64,000 nt of DNA from Spongisporangium articulatum (GTDB taxonomy: Bacteria > Actinomycetota > Actinomycetes > Actinomycetales > Kineosporiaceae): NCBI RefSeq assembly GCF_044465595.1, contig NZ_JBITLV010000003.1, positions 372,001 through 436,000 on the forward strand, read 5' to 3'. Below are positions 9,589-18,231 of the stretch, piece after piece (position 1 is the first letter of the stretch; each line of letters begins with the position of its first letter). The notes under the pieces were generated by a model, which worked only from the letters and a program-made list of their open reading frames with translations, was not told where the DNA came from and made no database searches. A program made the position numbers and the translations under genes.

Positions 9589-10956
9589 ATGACGACCGTC
9601 CTCTCGCGCCCCCTCCGCATCGGCATCGTCGGCGCCGGCCCCGCCGGCATCTACGCGGCGGACATCCTGACCAAGGCCGGTTCCGGGCAGCTCCCCGTCA
9701 GCATCGACCTCATCGAGCGGCTACCCGCCCCCTACGGCCTGGTCCGCTACGGCGTCGCACCGGACCACCCGCGGATCAAGGAGATCATCAAGGCGCTGCG
9801 CCGGGTGCTCGAACACCCGGACATCCGGTTCCTCGGCAACGTGAACTACGGCTCGGACCTGAAGCTCGACGACCTGCGCCGCCACTACGACGCGATCATC
9901 TTCTCCACCGGGGCGATGGACGACCGCGACCTCGACATCCCCGGCGTCGACCTGCCCGGCAGCCACGGCGCGGCCGACTTCGTCTCCTGGTACGACGGGC
10001 ACCCCGACGTGCCGCGCACCTGGCCGCTGGACGCGCGCAGCGTCGCGGTGCTCGGGGCCGGCAACGTCGCGCTCGACGTGGCCCGCGTGCTCTCCAAGAC
10101 CGCCGCGGAGATGCTGACCACCGAGATCCCGCCGAACGTGCACGCGGGGCTGCTGGCCAACCGCGCGACCGACGTCCACGTGTTCGCCCGGCGCGGCCCG
10201 GCCCAGGTGAAGTTCTCCCCGCTGGAGCTGCGCGAGCTGGCGCACTCCCCCACCGTCGATGTCGTCGTGCACCCCGAGGGGTTCGAGTTCGACGAGGCCT
10301 CGCTGCAGCTCGCCCAGACCGACAAGCAGGTGAAGATGGTCATGAAGACCCTCAACGCCTGGGTCGGCCAGGAGCCCACCGGTAAGCCGCACCGGCTGCA
10401 CCTGCACTTCCTGGAGAACCCGGTCGAGATCCTCGGGACGGCGCGGGTCGAGGGGCTGCGGACCGAGCGGCAGGAGCTGGTCGGCGACGGGACCGCCCGG
10501 GGCACGGGCGAATTCACCGAATGGGACGTGCAGGCGGTGTACCGGGCGGTCGGTTACCGCAGCTCACACCTGGCCGACGTCCCGTTCGACCACCGGCGGC
10601 ATGTGGTGCCCAACGCAGCCGGCCGCGTGCAGGACGTCGACGGGCAGCAGGTGCCCGGCGTGTACGTCACCGGGTGGATCAAGCGCGGGCCGATCGGGTT
10701 GATCGGGCACACGAAGAGCGACGCCTCCGAGACGATCTCGTGCCTGCTCGAGGACGTCGCCACCCTGACCCCCGCGGAGCGGCCCGACCCGGACGACGTC
10801 ACCGCGCACCTCGACGGGCTGGGCGTCCGGTACACGACCAAGCAGGGCTGGGACCTGCTGGACGCGCACGAGGTCACGCTCGGCGAGGCGCAGGGGCGCG
10901 CGCGGGTGAAGGTCGTGGCGCGCGACGAGATGGTGCGGATCTCGACCCAGCCGTAG
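9589..10956 (+). CDS. fprA: Ferredoxin/adrenodoxin-type NADP+ reductase
   Basis: A 455-residue FprA-type flavoprotein that transfers electrons between NADPH and ferredoxin, feeding P450s or Fe-S and iron-release reactions. FAD-binding GIVGAGPAGIYAA lies near the N-terminus. The NADP-binding VAVLGAGNVALDVAR is central. APYGLVRYGVAPDHP and GWIKRGPIGLIGHTKSDA are family signatures of adrenodoxin reductase. Length matches the family. The iron-box-like site directly upstream suggests IdeR control, giving a plausible role in supplying electrons when iron is scarce. Only 21 nt after the stop codon begins a homopolymeric G/C tract. Confidence 0.94.
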   Translation: MTTVLSRPLRIGIVGAGPAGIYAADILTKAGSGQLPVSIDLIERLPAPYGLVRYGVAPDHPRIKEIIKALRRVLEHPDIRFLGNVNYGSDLKLDDLRRHYDAIIFSTGAMDDRDLDIPGVDLPGSHGAADFVSWYDGHPDVPRTWPLDARSVAVLGAGNVALDVARVLSKTAAEMLTTEIPPNVHAGLLANRATDVHVFARRGPAQVKFSPLELRELAHSPTVDVVVHPEGFEFDEASLQLAQTDKQVKMVMKTLNAWVGQEPTGKPHRLHLHFLENPVEILGTARVEGLRTERQELVGDGTARGTGEFTEWDVQAVYRAVGYRSSHLADVPFDHRRHVVPNAAGRVQDVDGQQVPGVYVTGWIKRGPIGLIGHTKSDASETISCLLEDVATLTPAERPDPDDVTAHLDGLGVRYTTKQGWDLLDAHEVTLGEAQGRARVKVVARDEMVRISTQP

Positions 10957-10977
10957 CCCCGGCTCCAGACCACCGGT

Positions 10978-11085
<108 letters not shown>

Positions 11086-11184
11086 GGCGTCATCGAGGCC
11101 CCCGCCCTGCTCGCCGGGGCCGTGTTCGCCAGTGTTTACCTGATTCGCGGTGAGCCGCGACACGGCTTGAAGGCTCGAAAGTAG
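11086..11184 (+). pseudogene. Possible C-terminal remnant of a gene interrupted by the G/C tract
   Basis: Immediately after the C tract a frame reads GVIEAPALLAGAVFASVYLI and continues about a dozen residues to TAG at 11182-11184. Third positions are G/C-rich in the first half, and the segment looks like a membrane helix with a basic tail. There is no start codon, because upstream sequence is homopolymer. I cannot assign it to a family. It could be chance. Confidence 0.2.
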
Positions 11185-11238
11185 CTGTCGTTCAGCCCTT
11201 TTGAGAATCGAGCGGAGGCCGGCGTCGTCTCACGGCGA

Positions 11239-11276
11239 GTAACGTGCAGGAGTTCCGGACGAAACCGTTCGGTAAC
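11239..11276 (+). promoter_or_regulatory. Candidate GlnR operator upstream of the Nit1C cluster
   Basis: Half-sites occur in exact 11-bp phase: GTAAC (11239), GAGTT (11250, weak), GAAAC (11261) and GTAAC (11272). The actinobacterial GlnR consensus is GTnAC-n6-GAAAC repeated, and the last two half-sites fit the AC-n9-AC core. The site ends 24 nt before the ATG of the first Nit1C gene, in an AT-richer stretch containing TACTTG as a possible -10. GlnR normally activates nitrogen-scavenging genes under nitrogen limitation, which agrees with the cluster's predicted job. Confidence 0.55.
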
Positions 11277-11300
11277 TCAGCGCCTCTCTACTTGATTGGC

Positions 11301-12617
11301 ATGACAGCCACGAGCGATCTCGCCGGTCATCAACTGGCCGGCGGCCTGGACGGCCGGCACGTGCCGGTCGCGGTGATCGGTGGCGGCCAGGCCGGTCTGT
11401 CGGCCAGTCACCGGTTGAGCGCCCGCGGCCTCGAGCACGTCGTGCTGGAGAAGCATCGCGTCGGTCACGAGTGGGCCGAAAGGCGTTGGGACAGCTTCTG
11501 TCTCGTCACACCCAACTACCAGTGCCAGTTGCCCGGCTTCGCCTACGCCGACTACACCGGTGACGGGTCGGGCGACGGCGACGGGTTCATGGTCAAGGAC
11601 CAGATCGTCGGCTACCTGCGCGCGTTCGCCCGCTCGTTCGACGCGCCGCTGCACGAAGGCGTCGCCGCGACCCGGCTCGCGCACGACGAGCGCTCGTTCG
11701 TCCTGTCCACGAGCCGCGGCACGCTGCGCGCCGACCAGGTGGTGCTGGCCGCGGGGCCCTACCAGATCCCGAAGACCCCCCGGTTCGCCGAGCGGTTGCC
11801 GGCCCACGTCGTCCAGCTGCACTCCAGCGCCTACCGCAACGCCGCCCAGCTGCCCGCGGGTGAGGTGCTCGTGGTCGGCACGGGCCAGTCGGGCTGCCAG
11901 ATCGCCGAGGACCTGCACCTGGCCGGGCGGCGCGTGCACCTGGCCACCGGCACCGCCCCGCGGGTCGCCCGCGTCTACCGCGGCAAGGACTGCATGACCT
12001 GGCTGGACGAGATCGGGCACTACGCCAAGGGTCTCGACGAGTTCCCCGACCAGGAGGCGACCCGGTACAAGGTCAACCACTACGTCACCGGGCGGGACGG
12101 CGGGCGCGACATCGACCTGCGCGCCTTCGCCCGCGACGGGATGCGGCTCTACGGGCGGCTGCGGGACGTCGACCGGGCCACCGGCACGATCGCGTTCGAC
12201 GACGACCTGCGCAGCAACCTCGACGGCGCCGACGCAGTGGCCGAGTCGATCAAGGACCTGGTCGACGCGCACGTGGACGCGCTCGGTCTCGACGCGCCGC
12301 CGGAGCCGCGCTACACCCCGGTGTGGGAGCCGGGCGACGACACCCCGACCTCGCTCGACCCGGTGGGAGCCGGCGTCACGAGCGTGATCTGGTGCACCGG
12401 CTTCACCCGTGACTACTCCTGGGTCGACCTGCCCGCCTTCGACGGGCGCGGCTACCCGACCCACCACCGCGGCGTCACCAGCGTGCCGGGGTTGTACGTG
12501 CTGGGCATGCCGTGGCAGTGGACCTGGGGCTCGGGTCGGTTCCGCGGGGTGGCCGACGACGCCGAGTACCTGGCCGAGAGGATCCAGGCGCGCGTCGCCC
12601 GGAAGGTCGCGGCATGA
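11301..12617 (+). CDS. nitH: MSMEG_0569-family flavin-dependent oxidoreductase (NitH-like)
   Basis: A 438-residue class B flavin monooxygenase-like protein. FAD-binding VAVIGGGQAGLSASHRL lies near residue 25 and a second nucleotide-binding VLVVGTGQSGCQIAEDL near residue 190. The family is a regular member of Nit1C clusters, which are linked to assimilation of nitrogen from cyanide or nitriles. Its substrate is unproven. ATG 11301 is preferred over GTG 11244, because the latter falls inside the GlnR-like operator and adds non-conserved residues. No good Shine-Dalgarno sequence precedes 11301, so a leaderless transcript is possible. The stop overlaps the next start (ATGA). Confidence 0.88.
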   Translation: MTATSDLAGHQLAGGLDGRHVPVAVIGGGQAGLSASHRLSARGLEHVVLEKHRVGHEWAERRWDSFCLVTPNYQCQLPGFAYADYTGDGSGDGDGFMVKDQIVGYLRAFARSFDAPLHEGVAATRLAHDERSFVLSTSRGTLRADQVVLAAGPYQIPKTPRFAERLPAHVVQLHSSAYRNAAQLPAGEVLVVGTGQSGCQIAEDLHLAGRRVHLATGTAPRVARVYRGKDCMTWLDEIGHYAKGLDEFPDQEATRYKVNHYVTGRDGGRDIDLRAFARDGMRLYGRLRDVDRATGTIAFDDDLRSNLDGADAVAESIKDLVDAHVDALGLDAPPEPRYTPVWEPGDDTPTSLDPVGAGVTSVIWCTGFTRDYSWVDLPAFDGRGYPTHHRGVTSVPGLYVLGMPWQWTWGSGRFRGVADDAEYLAERIQARVARKVAA

Positions 12618-13453
12618 GCCTCTTCACGAACGTCGCGGCGCACAGCGACGCCCACCGGCACCTCGGCGTGATGCCGGAGTTCCCCTTCTACGGTGGGCCG
12701 CCGATCCGGGCCGACATCACGGCCCGCGCCACGATCAAGGAGCTCATCGCCGACCTGGACGAGGAGGGCACCGAACGGGCCCTCGTCATCCCGAACTACG
12801 GCGTCCCGCAGCCCGACATCGCCTTCGGCTTCAACGAGCTCGTGGTCGAGGCGGCCCAGACGGACGACCGGATCCGGGCCGGCCTGTGGGTCAGCGCCAA
12901 GCCCTCGGACGCCGAGCGTACGGCGCGGGCGCTGACCCTGGCCGGGGAGAACGGCGTCCGGGCCCTGAAACTCAGCTTCCTGCTGGGCGGGAAGGTGGAC
13001 GACGACGACGTGCGGCCGGGCCTGGACGCCATCTTCGGCGCCGCCCGGGAACACGGCCTCGTGGTGCACTGCCACACCTCTCCCGGTGCGGCCTCCGACA
13101 TCGACGAGATCGGCAAGCTCGTCGAGCAGTACGCCGACGACGTGAAGCTGCACCTGGTGCACTTCGGCGGCGGCATGAGCGGCCACATGAAGTTGATCGG
13201 CGGTCGCTTCTTCGACTGGATCGCGCAGGGCAAGCAGGTCTACACGGACCTGTCCTGGGCGATCGGCTTCGCGCCCCGCTGGCTGGCGCAGGAGATCTCC
13301 ACCCGCGGCCTCGGTCACGACCGGGTGCTGTTCGCCAGCGATCAACCCTGGGGCGACTTCAGCGGCGAATACGCCCGGCTCAGCGCGGCGTTCGGGGACG
13401 GCGAACTCGCCGCCCTCGCATTCCGAGACACCTTCGCCACGCTCTACGACTGA
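12614..13453 (+). CDS. Amidohydrolase_2-type metal-dependent hydrolase inside the Nit1C cluster
   Basis: A 279-residue TIM-barrel hydrolase of the amidohydrolase_2 (ACMSD-like) group. The expected metal ligands are visible: H14-x-H16 in DAHRHLG, H152/H154 in VVHCHTSP, H183 in LVHFGG and D243 in FASDQPWGD. It should therefore be catalytically competent, hydrolysing or decarboxylating a small substrate. It overlaps the oxidoreductase gene by 4 nt (ATGA), so the two are translationally coupled. This gene is not among the core members usually listed for Nit1C clusters and may add a step, for example on the oxidoreductase product. The substrate is unknown. Confidence 0.85.
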   Translation: MSLFTNVAAHSDAHRHLGVMPEFPFYGGPPIRADITARATIKELIADLDEEGTERALVIPNYGVPQPDIAFGFNELVVEAAQTDDRIRAGLWVSAKPSDAERTARALTLAGENGVRALKLSFLLGGKVDDDDVRPGLDAIFGAAREHGLVVHCHTSPGAASDIDEIGKLVEQYADDVKLHLVHFGGGMSGHMKLIGGRFFDWIAQGKQVYTDLSWAIGFAPRWLAQEISTRGLGHDRVLFASDQPWGDFSGEYARLSAAFGDGELAALAFRDTFATLYD

Positions 13454-13475
13454 ACCACCGACGAAAGGGACCGTG

Positions 13476-13988
13476 ATGACTGAACTGACCGAGCTGGAGA
13501 CCAAGAGCCTCGAGGAGATCCCGCACCCCAGCCTGCCGCAGGGCAGCAGCATCTACGGCGGGACGAAGGTCTTCCCCGACTACCAGGCCGAGGACGGCGA
13601 GGTGTACTTCACCCTCGTGCACGGCATCGCGCACGAGTCGTCGGTGAGCTTCGTGGCGATCCTGCAGGCCACCCGCGCCCAGCGGAAGGGCTTCGAGTCC
13701 GCCATCTACTTCTACGGGCCGGGCTCGCTGAACTGCCTTGCCACCCGCGGGTTCCCGACCACCGGCAACAGCGCGTTCCCCGGCGAGCACAACATCAACG
13801 ACTCGCTGAAGACGTTCATCGCCGAGGGCGGCAAGGTCTACTGCTGCCGGTTCGGGCTGTCCCTGCACGGCGCCCGCGAGGAGGACCTGATCGAGGGCGT
13901 CATCCCGACGCACCCCCTCGACGTCCAGGACGCGCTGATCCACTACGCGCGCAAGGGCGCCATCATCAACTCGACCTACATGTTCTGA
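13476..13988 (+). CDS. nitB: MSMEG_0572/Sll0783-family nitrogen starvation response protein (NitB-like)
   Basis: A 170-residue protein of the MSMEG_0572 family, recognised from the conserved central run VHGIAHESSVSFVAILQATRAQR and the C-terminal DALIHYARKGAIINSTYMF. It is a core Nit1C component. Its cyanobacterial relative, Sll0783, is nitrogen-regulated. The fold resembles a DsrE-like small-subunit protein, but the biochemical activity is unknown. The ATG at 13476 has GAAAGG about 8 nt upstream; an overlapping GTG at 13473 is less likely. Cysteines in YCCRFG near residue 125 are a possible functional site. The following radical SAM gene starts 13 nt after the stop. Confidence 0.9.
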   Translation: MTELTELETKSLEEIPHPSLPQGSSIYGGTKVFPDYQAEDGEVYFTLVHGIAHESSVSFVAILQATRAQRKGFESAIYFYGPGSLNCLATRGFPTTGNSAFPGEHNINDSLKTFIAEGGKVYCCRFGLSLHGAREEDLIEGVIPTHPLDVQDALIHYARKGAIINSTYMF

Positions 13989-14001
13989 GAGCAGCCTTCT
14001 C

Positions 14002-15063
14002 ATGGACACCGTCACCAGAGTGAACCTCGCAGTGCGGGGTGTCCGGGTGGACGCTCCGGTCTCGCGCAGCAAGGGCGCGGGGCCGAGCGACGACGGGCAC
14101 CTGGTTCTCGACGGCGAGAACGCGGCCCTGCCCATCGTGGCCGACAGCCCCTACGTCATCCGGCAGGGGCGGGTCTACGACGAGCGGGCGGGCCGGATCG
14201 ACCTCGGCCTGAGCGTGAACACCGTGCGGCGGCCGAGGTTCTACGACCTCACGACGGCCGACGGCGTCCCCTACGAGAAGATCGCCCTGCTGCACGGCCA
14301 GGACGTGCTGGCCACCACGGTCGTGCAGACCTGCATCCGCTACGTCGAGGACCAGCGGTGCCGGTTCTGCGCGATCGAGGAGTCGTTGACGCAGGGCTCC
14401 ACCATCGCCGCGAAGACCCCGGCCCAGCTGGCCGAGGTGGCCGAGGCCGCCGTCCGGCTGGACGGGGTGCGGCAGATGGTGATGACCACCGGGACGACGG
14501 TCGGCCCGGACCGGGGCGCGCGGAACCTCGTGCGCTCGGTCCGGGCGGTTCTGGCCGCCGTCCCCGGCCTGCCCGTCCAGGTGCAGATCGAACCGCCGCG
14601 CGACCTGGCGGTGCTCACCGAGCTGCGCGAGGCGGGCGCGACGTCGATCGGCATCCACGTCGAGTCGATGGACGACGAGCTGCGCCGGAAGTGGATGCCG
14701 GGCAAGGGTTCCGTGCCGATGGCCGAGTACGAGGCGGCCTGGGACGAGGCCGTGCGGGTGTTCGGCCGCAACAAGGTGTCGACGTACCTGCTGATCGGGT
14801 TGGGCGAGACGCCGGACGAACTGGTCGCCGGGGCCCGGAGCCTGATCGCGCGGGGGGTCTACCCGTTCGTCGTCCCGATGCGGCCGATGGCCGGCACCCT
14901 CGCCCGGCGGGACGGCGCCACGACGGCCCCGGCCTCCGTGGTGGCCGACGTGACGGCCCGGGTCGCGGCGCTGCTGCGCGGGGCCGGGATGCTCGGCGCC
15001 GACCAGGGCGCGGGATGTGCGGCCTGCGGGGCGTGCAGCGCCCTGAAGGCGGCCGGCGGATGA
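14002..15063 (+). CDS. nitD: MSMEG_0568-family radical SAM protein (NitD-like)
   Basis: A 353-residue radical SAM enzyme of the Nit1C cluster. The candidate Fe-S ligands are C111, C120 and C123 (TCIRYVEDQRCRFC), a C-x8-C-x2-C spacing in place of the usual C-x3-C-x2-C. A second group, C339, C342 and C345, near the C-terminus could bind an auxiliary cluster. Downstream, TTGTT and IGIHVESMDDELRRKWMPGK are consistent with the TIM-barrel core of biotin synthase-like enzymes. The reaction is unknown. The gene overlaps the GNAT-AIR synthase gene by 4 nt (ATGA), so the two are probably made together. Confidence 0.9.
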   Translation: MDTVTRVNLAVRGVRVDAPVSRSKGAGPSDDGHLVLDGENAALPIVADSPYVIRQGRVYDERAGRIDLGLSVNTVRRPRFYDLTTADGVPYEKIALLHGQDVLATTVVQTCIRYVEDQRCRFCAIEESLTQGSTIAAKTPAQLAEVAEAAVRLDGVRQMVMTTGTTVGPDRGARNLVRSVRAVLAAVPGLPVQVQIEPPRDLAVLTELREAGATSIGIHVESMDDELRRKWMPGKGSVPMAEYEAAWDEAVRVFGRNKVSTYLLIGLGETPDELVAGARSLIARGVYPFVVPMRPMAGTLARRDGATTAPASVVADVTARVAALLRGAGMLGADQGAGCAACGACSALKAAGG

Positions 15064-16493
15064 CGGTCATCGGAGAGGTTCTCCTGCGCGACCTGTCGGT
15101 CCCCTCGCCGGCCTCGACCTTCGTCGTCGAGCAGGCCGACGCCGCCGCCCTGGCCGCCTACCGGCGCCTGCGGCACGACGAGTTCGTAGTGTCCCAGGGG
15201 CTCTTCACCGGCTCGGACGCCGACGAGGTGGACGACGACCCGCGCACCGTCGTCCTGGTGGCCCGGGCCCCCGACGGCCGGGTGCTCGGCGGGGTGCGGC
15301 TGCACCCGGTGCACGCCCCGGACATCGGGTGGTGGCAGGGGTCCCGGCTGGTCACCCGGGACGGAGCCCACGTGGGCGCGGCCCTGGTGCGGGCCGCGTG
15401 CGCCCGGGCCGAGGCGGAGGGCGTGCTGCGGTTCGACGCGACCGTGCAGGACCGCTACCGGCGCTTCTTCGAGCGGCTCGGCTGGGATCATACGGGAACC
15501 GTTGTCGTGCAGGGTGTCCCGCACGCCGGGATGCGTTGGCCGATCGGGCGGATCGCGGCCCTGGCCGCGGTCACCAAGCGCGACCTGGGCGGGCTGCTGG
15601 GCGGGCTCCACCTGGGCGGGCCCGGTTTCGTCGGGGACGACGGGGCTCCCGTCCCGGGCAGCGACCTGGTCGCCGCCTGCGACGCGATCCTGCCGGCCAT
15701 GGTGGAGCGCGACCCCGACTGGGCCGGCTGGTGCGCGGTGCTGGTCAACGTGAACGACCTGGCCGCCATGGGCGCCCGTCCGGTCGGCCTGCTCGACGCG
15801 ATCGGCGCCCGCGACGCGTCCTTCGCCGCCCGGGTGCTGGGCGGGCTGCGGCGGGCCGCCGAGGCCTACGGGGTGCCCGTGCTCGGCGGGCACACCCAGC
15901 TCGGGGTGCCCGCGGCGCTGTCGGTGACCGCGCTCGGGCACGCGCCGGAGCCGGTGCCGGGCTCCGGTGGCCGCCCCGGGCACGACGTCCGGCTGAGCGT
16001 GGACCTCGGCGGTGACTGGCGTCCGGGATACGCCGGACGGCAATGGGATTCCAGCTCGCACCGGTCGCCGGCCGACCTGCGGGCGATGCTCGGCACGGTG
16101 GCGGCCCTGCGGCCCGCCGCCGCGAAGGACGTCTCGATGGCCGGGGTGGTCGGCACGCTCGGCATGCTGGCCGAGGCCAGTGGGTGCGGGGCGGTGCTGG
16201 ACGTCGCCGCGGTACCCCGCCCCGACGGTGCTACGGCGGGTGACTGGCTGACCTGCTTCCCCGGGTTCGCGATGCTGACCACGGACGCGCCGGGCCGGGC
16301 GAAACCGGTACCCGGGCCGACCACGACGGCGGTGTGCGGAGCGCTCGAGCCGGGCGACGGCGTCCGACTGCGGTGGCCGGACGGTGAGACGACGCCGGCC
16401 GTGACCGGCGCCGTGACGGGGCTGGGGAGCACGGGTCTGGGGAGCACGGGCCTGGGCCCGTCGGACGTGAGGAGAGAACCATGGGCGAGCTGA
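15060..16493 (+). CDS. GNAT acetyltransferase fused to AIR synthase-like protein (NitE-NitF fusion)
   Basis: A 477-residue fusion. Residues 1 to about 170 are the MSMEG_0567-type GNAT domain (VLGGVRLHPVH, GAALVRAACARAEAEG, YRRFFERLGW). Residues about 175-455 are an AIR synthase/PurM-like domain of the Sll0787 family, with VLVNVNDLAAMGARPVGLLDAI, VLGGHTQLG and KDVSMAGVVGTLGMLAEASG, which bind ATP and phosphorylated substrate in relatives. In Pseudomonas and cyanobacteria these are two genes, nitE and nitF. The tail carries the small repeat GLGSTGLGSTGLG. It overlaps both neighbours: 4 nt with the radical SAM gene and 13 nt with the hydrolase. Its predicted role is ATP-dependent modification of an assimilation intermediate. 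Confidence 0.88.
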   Translation: MTVIGEVLLRDLSVPSPASTFVVEQADAAALAAYRRLRHDEFVVSQGLFTGSDADEVDDDPRTVVLVARAPDGRVLGGVRLHPVHAPDIGWWQGSRLVTRDGAHVGAALVRAACARAEAEGVLRFDATVQDRYRRFFERLGWDHTGTVVVQGVPHAGMRWPIGRIAALAAVTKRDLGGLLGGLHLGGPGFVGDDGAPVPGSDLVAACDAILPAMVERDPDWAGWCAVLVNVNDLAAMGARPVGLLDAIGARDASFAARVLGGLRRAAEAYGVPVLGGHTQLGVPAALSVTALGHAPEPVPGSGGRPGHDVRLSVDLGGDWRPGYAGRQWDSSSHRSPADLRAMLGTVAALRPAAAKDVSMAGVVGTLGMLAEASGCGAVLDVAAVPRPDGATAGDWLTCFPGFAMLTTDAPGRAKPVPGPTTTAVCGALEPGDGVRLRWPDGETTPAVTGAVTGLGSTGLGSTGLGPSDVRREPWAS

Positions 16494-17344
16494 CGATGGC
16501 CGCGGTCTGCGCACCGTTCGACCGCGACCTGGAGGGAGACTTCGCCCGCATCGCCGAGTTGATCGGCCAGGCCCGCGAGCGCGGCGTGCAGTTGCTGGCG
16601 CTGCCCGAGGCCGCGCTCGGCGGGTACCTGTCGGACCTGGCGGGCAACGCTCCCCCGCCGCCGGCCTTCGCGGTGGACGGCCCCGAGATCGCCCGGCTGG
16701 CGGCGCTGGCCGGGGACATGGTCGTCTGCGCCGGCTACTGCGAGCAGGCCGAGCTTGACGGTGAGACAAGGGTTTTCAACAGTGTCGTGTGCGTCGACGG
16801 GTCGGGCGTGCTGGGCAACCACCGCAAGGTGCACCAGCCGCTACGGGAGGACGCGCACTACGCGGCAGGCGCGGGCTTCGCGGCGTTCGACACTCCGGTC
16901 GGGCGACTCGGCATGATGATCTGTTATGACAAGGCTTTCCCCGAGTCGGCGCGGGCGCTCGCGCTCGACGGCGCCCAGATCGTGGTGTGCGTGTCCGCCT
17001 GGCCGGGTAGCCGCACCAACGCGGCCCCCACGCTGGCGGAGGACCGGTGGAAGCACCGTTTCGACCTGTTCGACCGGGCCCGGGCCCTGGAGAACCAGGT
17101 CGTGTGGCTGTCGGCCAACCAGAGCGGCTCGTTCGGGTCGCTGCGGTTCGTGTGCAGCGCCAAGGTCGTCGACCCCGGTGGCGAGGTGCTCGCCGACACC
17201 GGCGTCGCGCCCGGGATGGCCGTCGCCTCGCTCGACGTCGAGGCGGCGTTGGAGGCGGCGCGACGCTCGATGGGGCACCTGCGTGACCGGCGTCCCGACG
17301 CCTACGGGCCGCCGCTGGCGGAAACCGTCACGATCGGTGGGTGA
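16481..17344 (+). CDS. Carbon-nitrogen hydrolase, catalytic copy
   Basis: A 287-residue nitrilase-superfamily enzyme. The Glu-Lys-Cys triad is intact: E43 in LPEAALGG, K116 in NHRKVH and C148 in MICYDKAFPE. It should hydrolyse a nitrile, amide or carbamoyl bond through a cysteine thioester. Length and motif wording are closer to amidase/carbamoylase branches than to the ~330-residue Nit6803 nitrilase of classical Nit1C clusters. It therefore seems to occupy the NitC position with a different branch. ATG 16481 has AGGAGAG upstream. A second, degenerate copy follows 3 nt after its stop codon. Confidence 0.9.
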   Translation: MGELTMAAVCAPFDRDLEGDFARIAELIGQARERGVQLLALPEAALGGYLSDLAGNAPPPPAFAVDGPEIARLAALAGDMVVCAGYCEQAELDGETRVFNSVVCVDGSGVLGNHRKVHQPLREDAHYAAGAGFAAFDTPVGRLGMMICYDKAFPESARALALDGAQIVVCVSAWPGSRTNAAPTLAEDRWKHRFDLFDRARALENQVVWLSANQSGSFGSLRFVCSAKVVDPGGEVLADTGVAPGMAVASLDVEAALEAARRSMGHLRDRRPDAYGPPLAETVTIGG

Positions 17345-17347
17345 GCG

Positions 17348-18214
17348 GTGAACGTCGCCGGACCGGCGGCGTCCCGCCCGGCCCTGACGATCGCCGCGGT
17401 GGCGGCGAGCTTCGGGCGCGACCTGGACTTCGACCTGGCCCGCGTGCAGACGCTCATCGAGCAGGCCCGGCGGGCCGGGGCCGGGCTGCTGGTGCTGCCC
17501 GACGCCGCGCTCGGCGGCTACCTGCCCGACCTGCGCAACCCCGACCCGTCAGACCCCAAGTCGCTGCCCCCGGCGCTGGAGCCCGACCACGAGCTGATCG
17601 CGAAAGTCGCTGCGGCGGCTGCCGAGATGGTCGTCTGCGTCGGGTACTGCGAACTCGGCCCGGACGGTTCGCGCTACAACGCCGCGGTCGCGGTGAGCGG
17701 GGACGGCGTCCTCGGCCGGCACCGGAAGGTGCACCTGCCCGCGGGCGAGGAACGCGCCTACGCGCCGGGGGCCGGGTTCTCGGCGTTCGACACCCCGATC
17801 GGGCGGCTGGGCATGCTGATCGACTACGACAAGACGTTCCCCGAGTCGGCGCGGTCGCTGGCCCTGGACGGTGCCCGCGTCCTGGCCTGTCTGTCGGCCT
17901 GGCCGACCAGTATCAGCAACCGGGCCCCGCGGATGAACCAGGACCGCCAGTCCCGGCTCTTCGACCTCTACGACCGGTCGCGGGCCGCCGAGAACCAGGT
18001 GATCCTCGCGTCGTCCAACCAGACCGGCGCCCTGGGCGGGATGCGGTTCCTCGGTCAGGCCAAGGTCGTCGGGCCGGCCGGCGACATCCTCGCGCGCACG
18101 TGGGCCAAGGCCGGTCTGGCCGTCGCCACGGTCGACGTCGACTCCGAGATCACCCTCGCCCGAAGGGTTCTCGACCACCTGTCCGAACGCCGTCCCGACA
18201 CCTACCGGAGCTGA
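17348..18214 (+). CDS. Carbon-nitrogen hydrolase paralogue with catalytic Cys and Glu replaced (probable pseudoenzyme)
   Basis: A 288-residue tandem paralogue of the preceding hydrolase with closely matching sequence throughout. The catalytic Cys is Asp159 (GMLIDYDKTFPE, codon GAC) and the catalytic Glu is Asp52 (LPDAALGG); Lys127 (RHRKVH) remains. With no nucleophile it should not act as a nitrilase. The frame is intact, third-position GC is normal and the fold signatures (RENQ-like AENQV, SSNQTG) are kept, so it is unlikely to be simple decay. It may be a structural or regulatory subunit of the spiral assemblies that nitrilases form, or a binding protein. GTG start 3 nt after the stop of the active copy. 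Confidence 0.88.
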   Translation: MNVAGPAASRPALTIAAVAASFGRDLDFDLARVQTLIEQARRAGAGLLVLPDAALGGYLPDLRNPDPSDPKSLPPALEPDHELIAKVAAAAAEMVVCVGYCELGPDGSRYNAAVAVSGDGVLGRHRKVHLPAGEERAYAPGAGFSAFDTPIGRLGMLIDYDKTFPESARSLALDGARVLACLSAWPTSISNRAPRMNQDRQSRLFDLYDRSRAAENQVILASSNQTGALGGMRFLGQAKVVGPAGDILARTWAKAGLAVATVDVDSEITLARRVLDHLSERRPDTYRS

Positions 18215-18231
18215 GAACGGAGCTGATTTCG

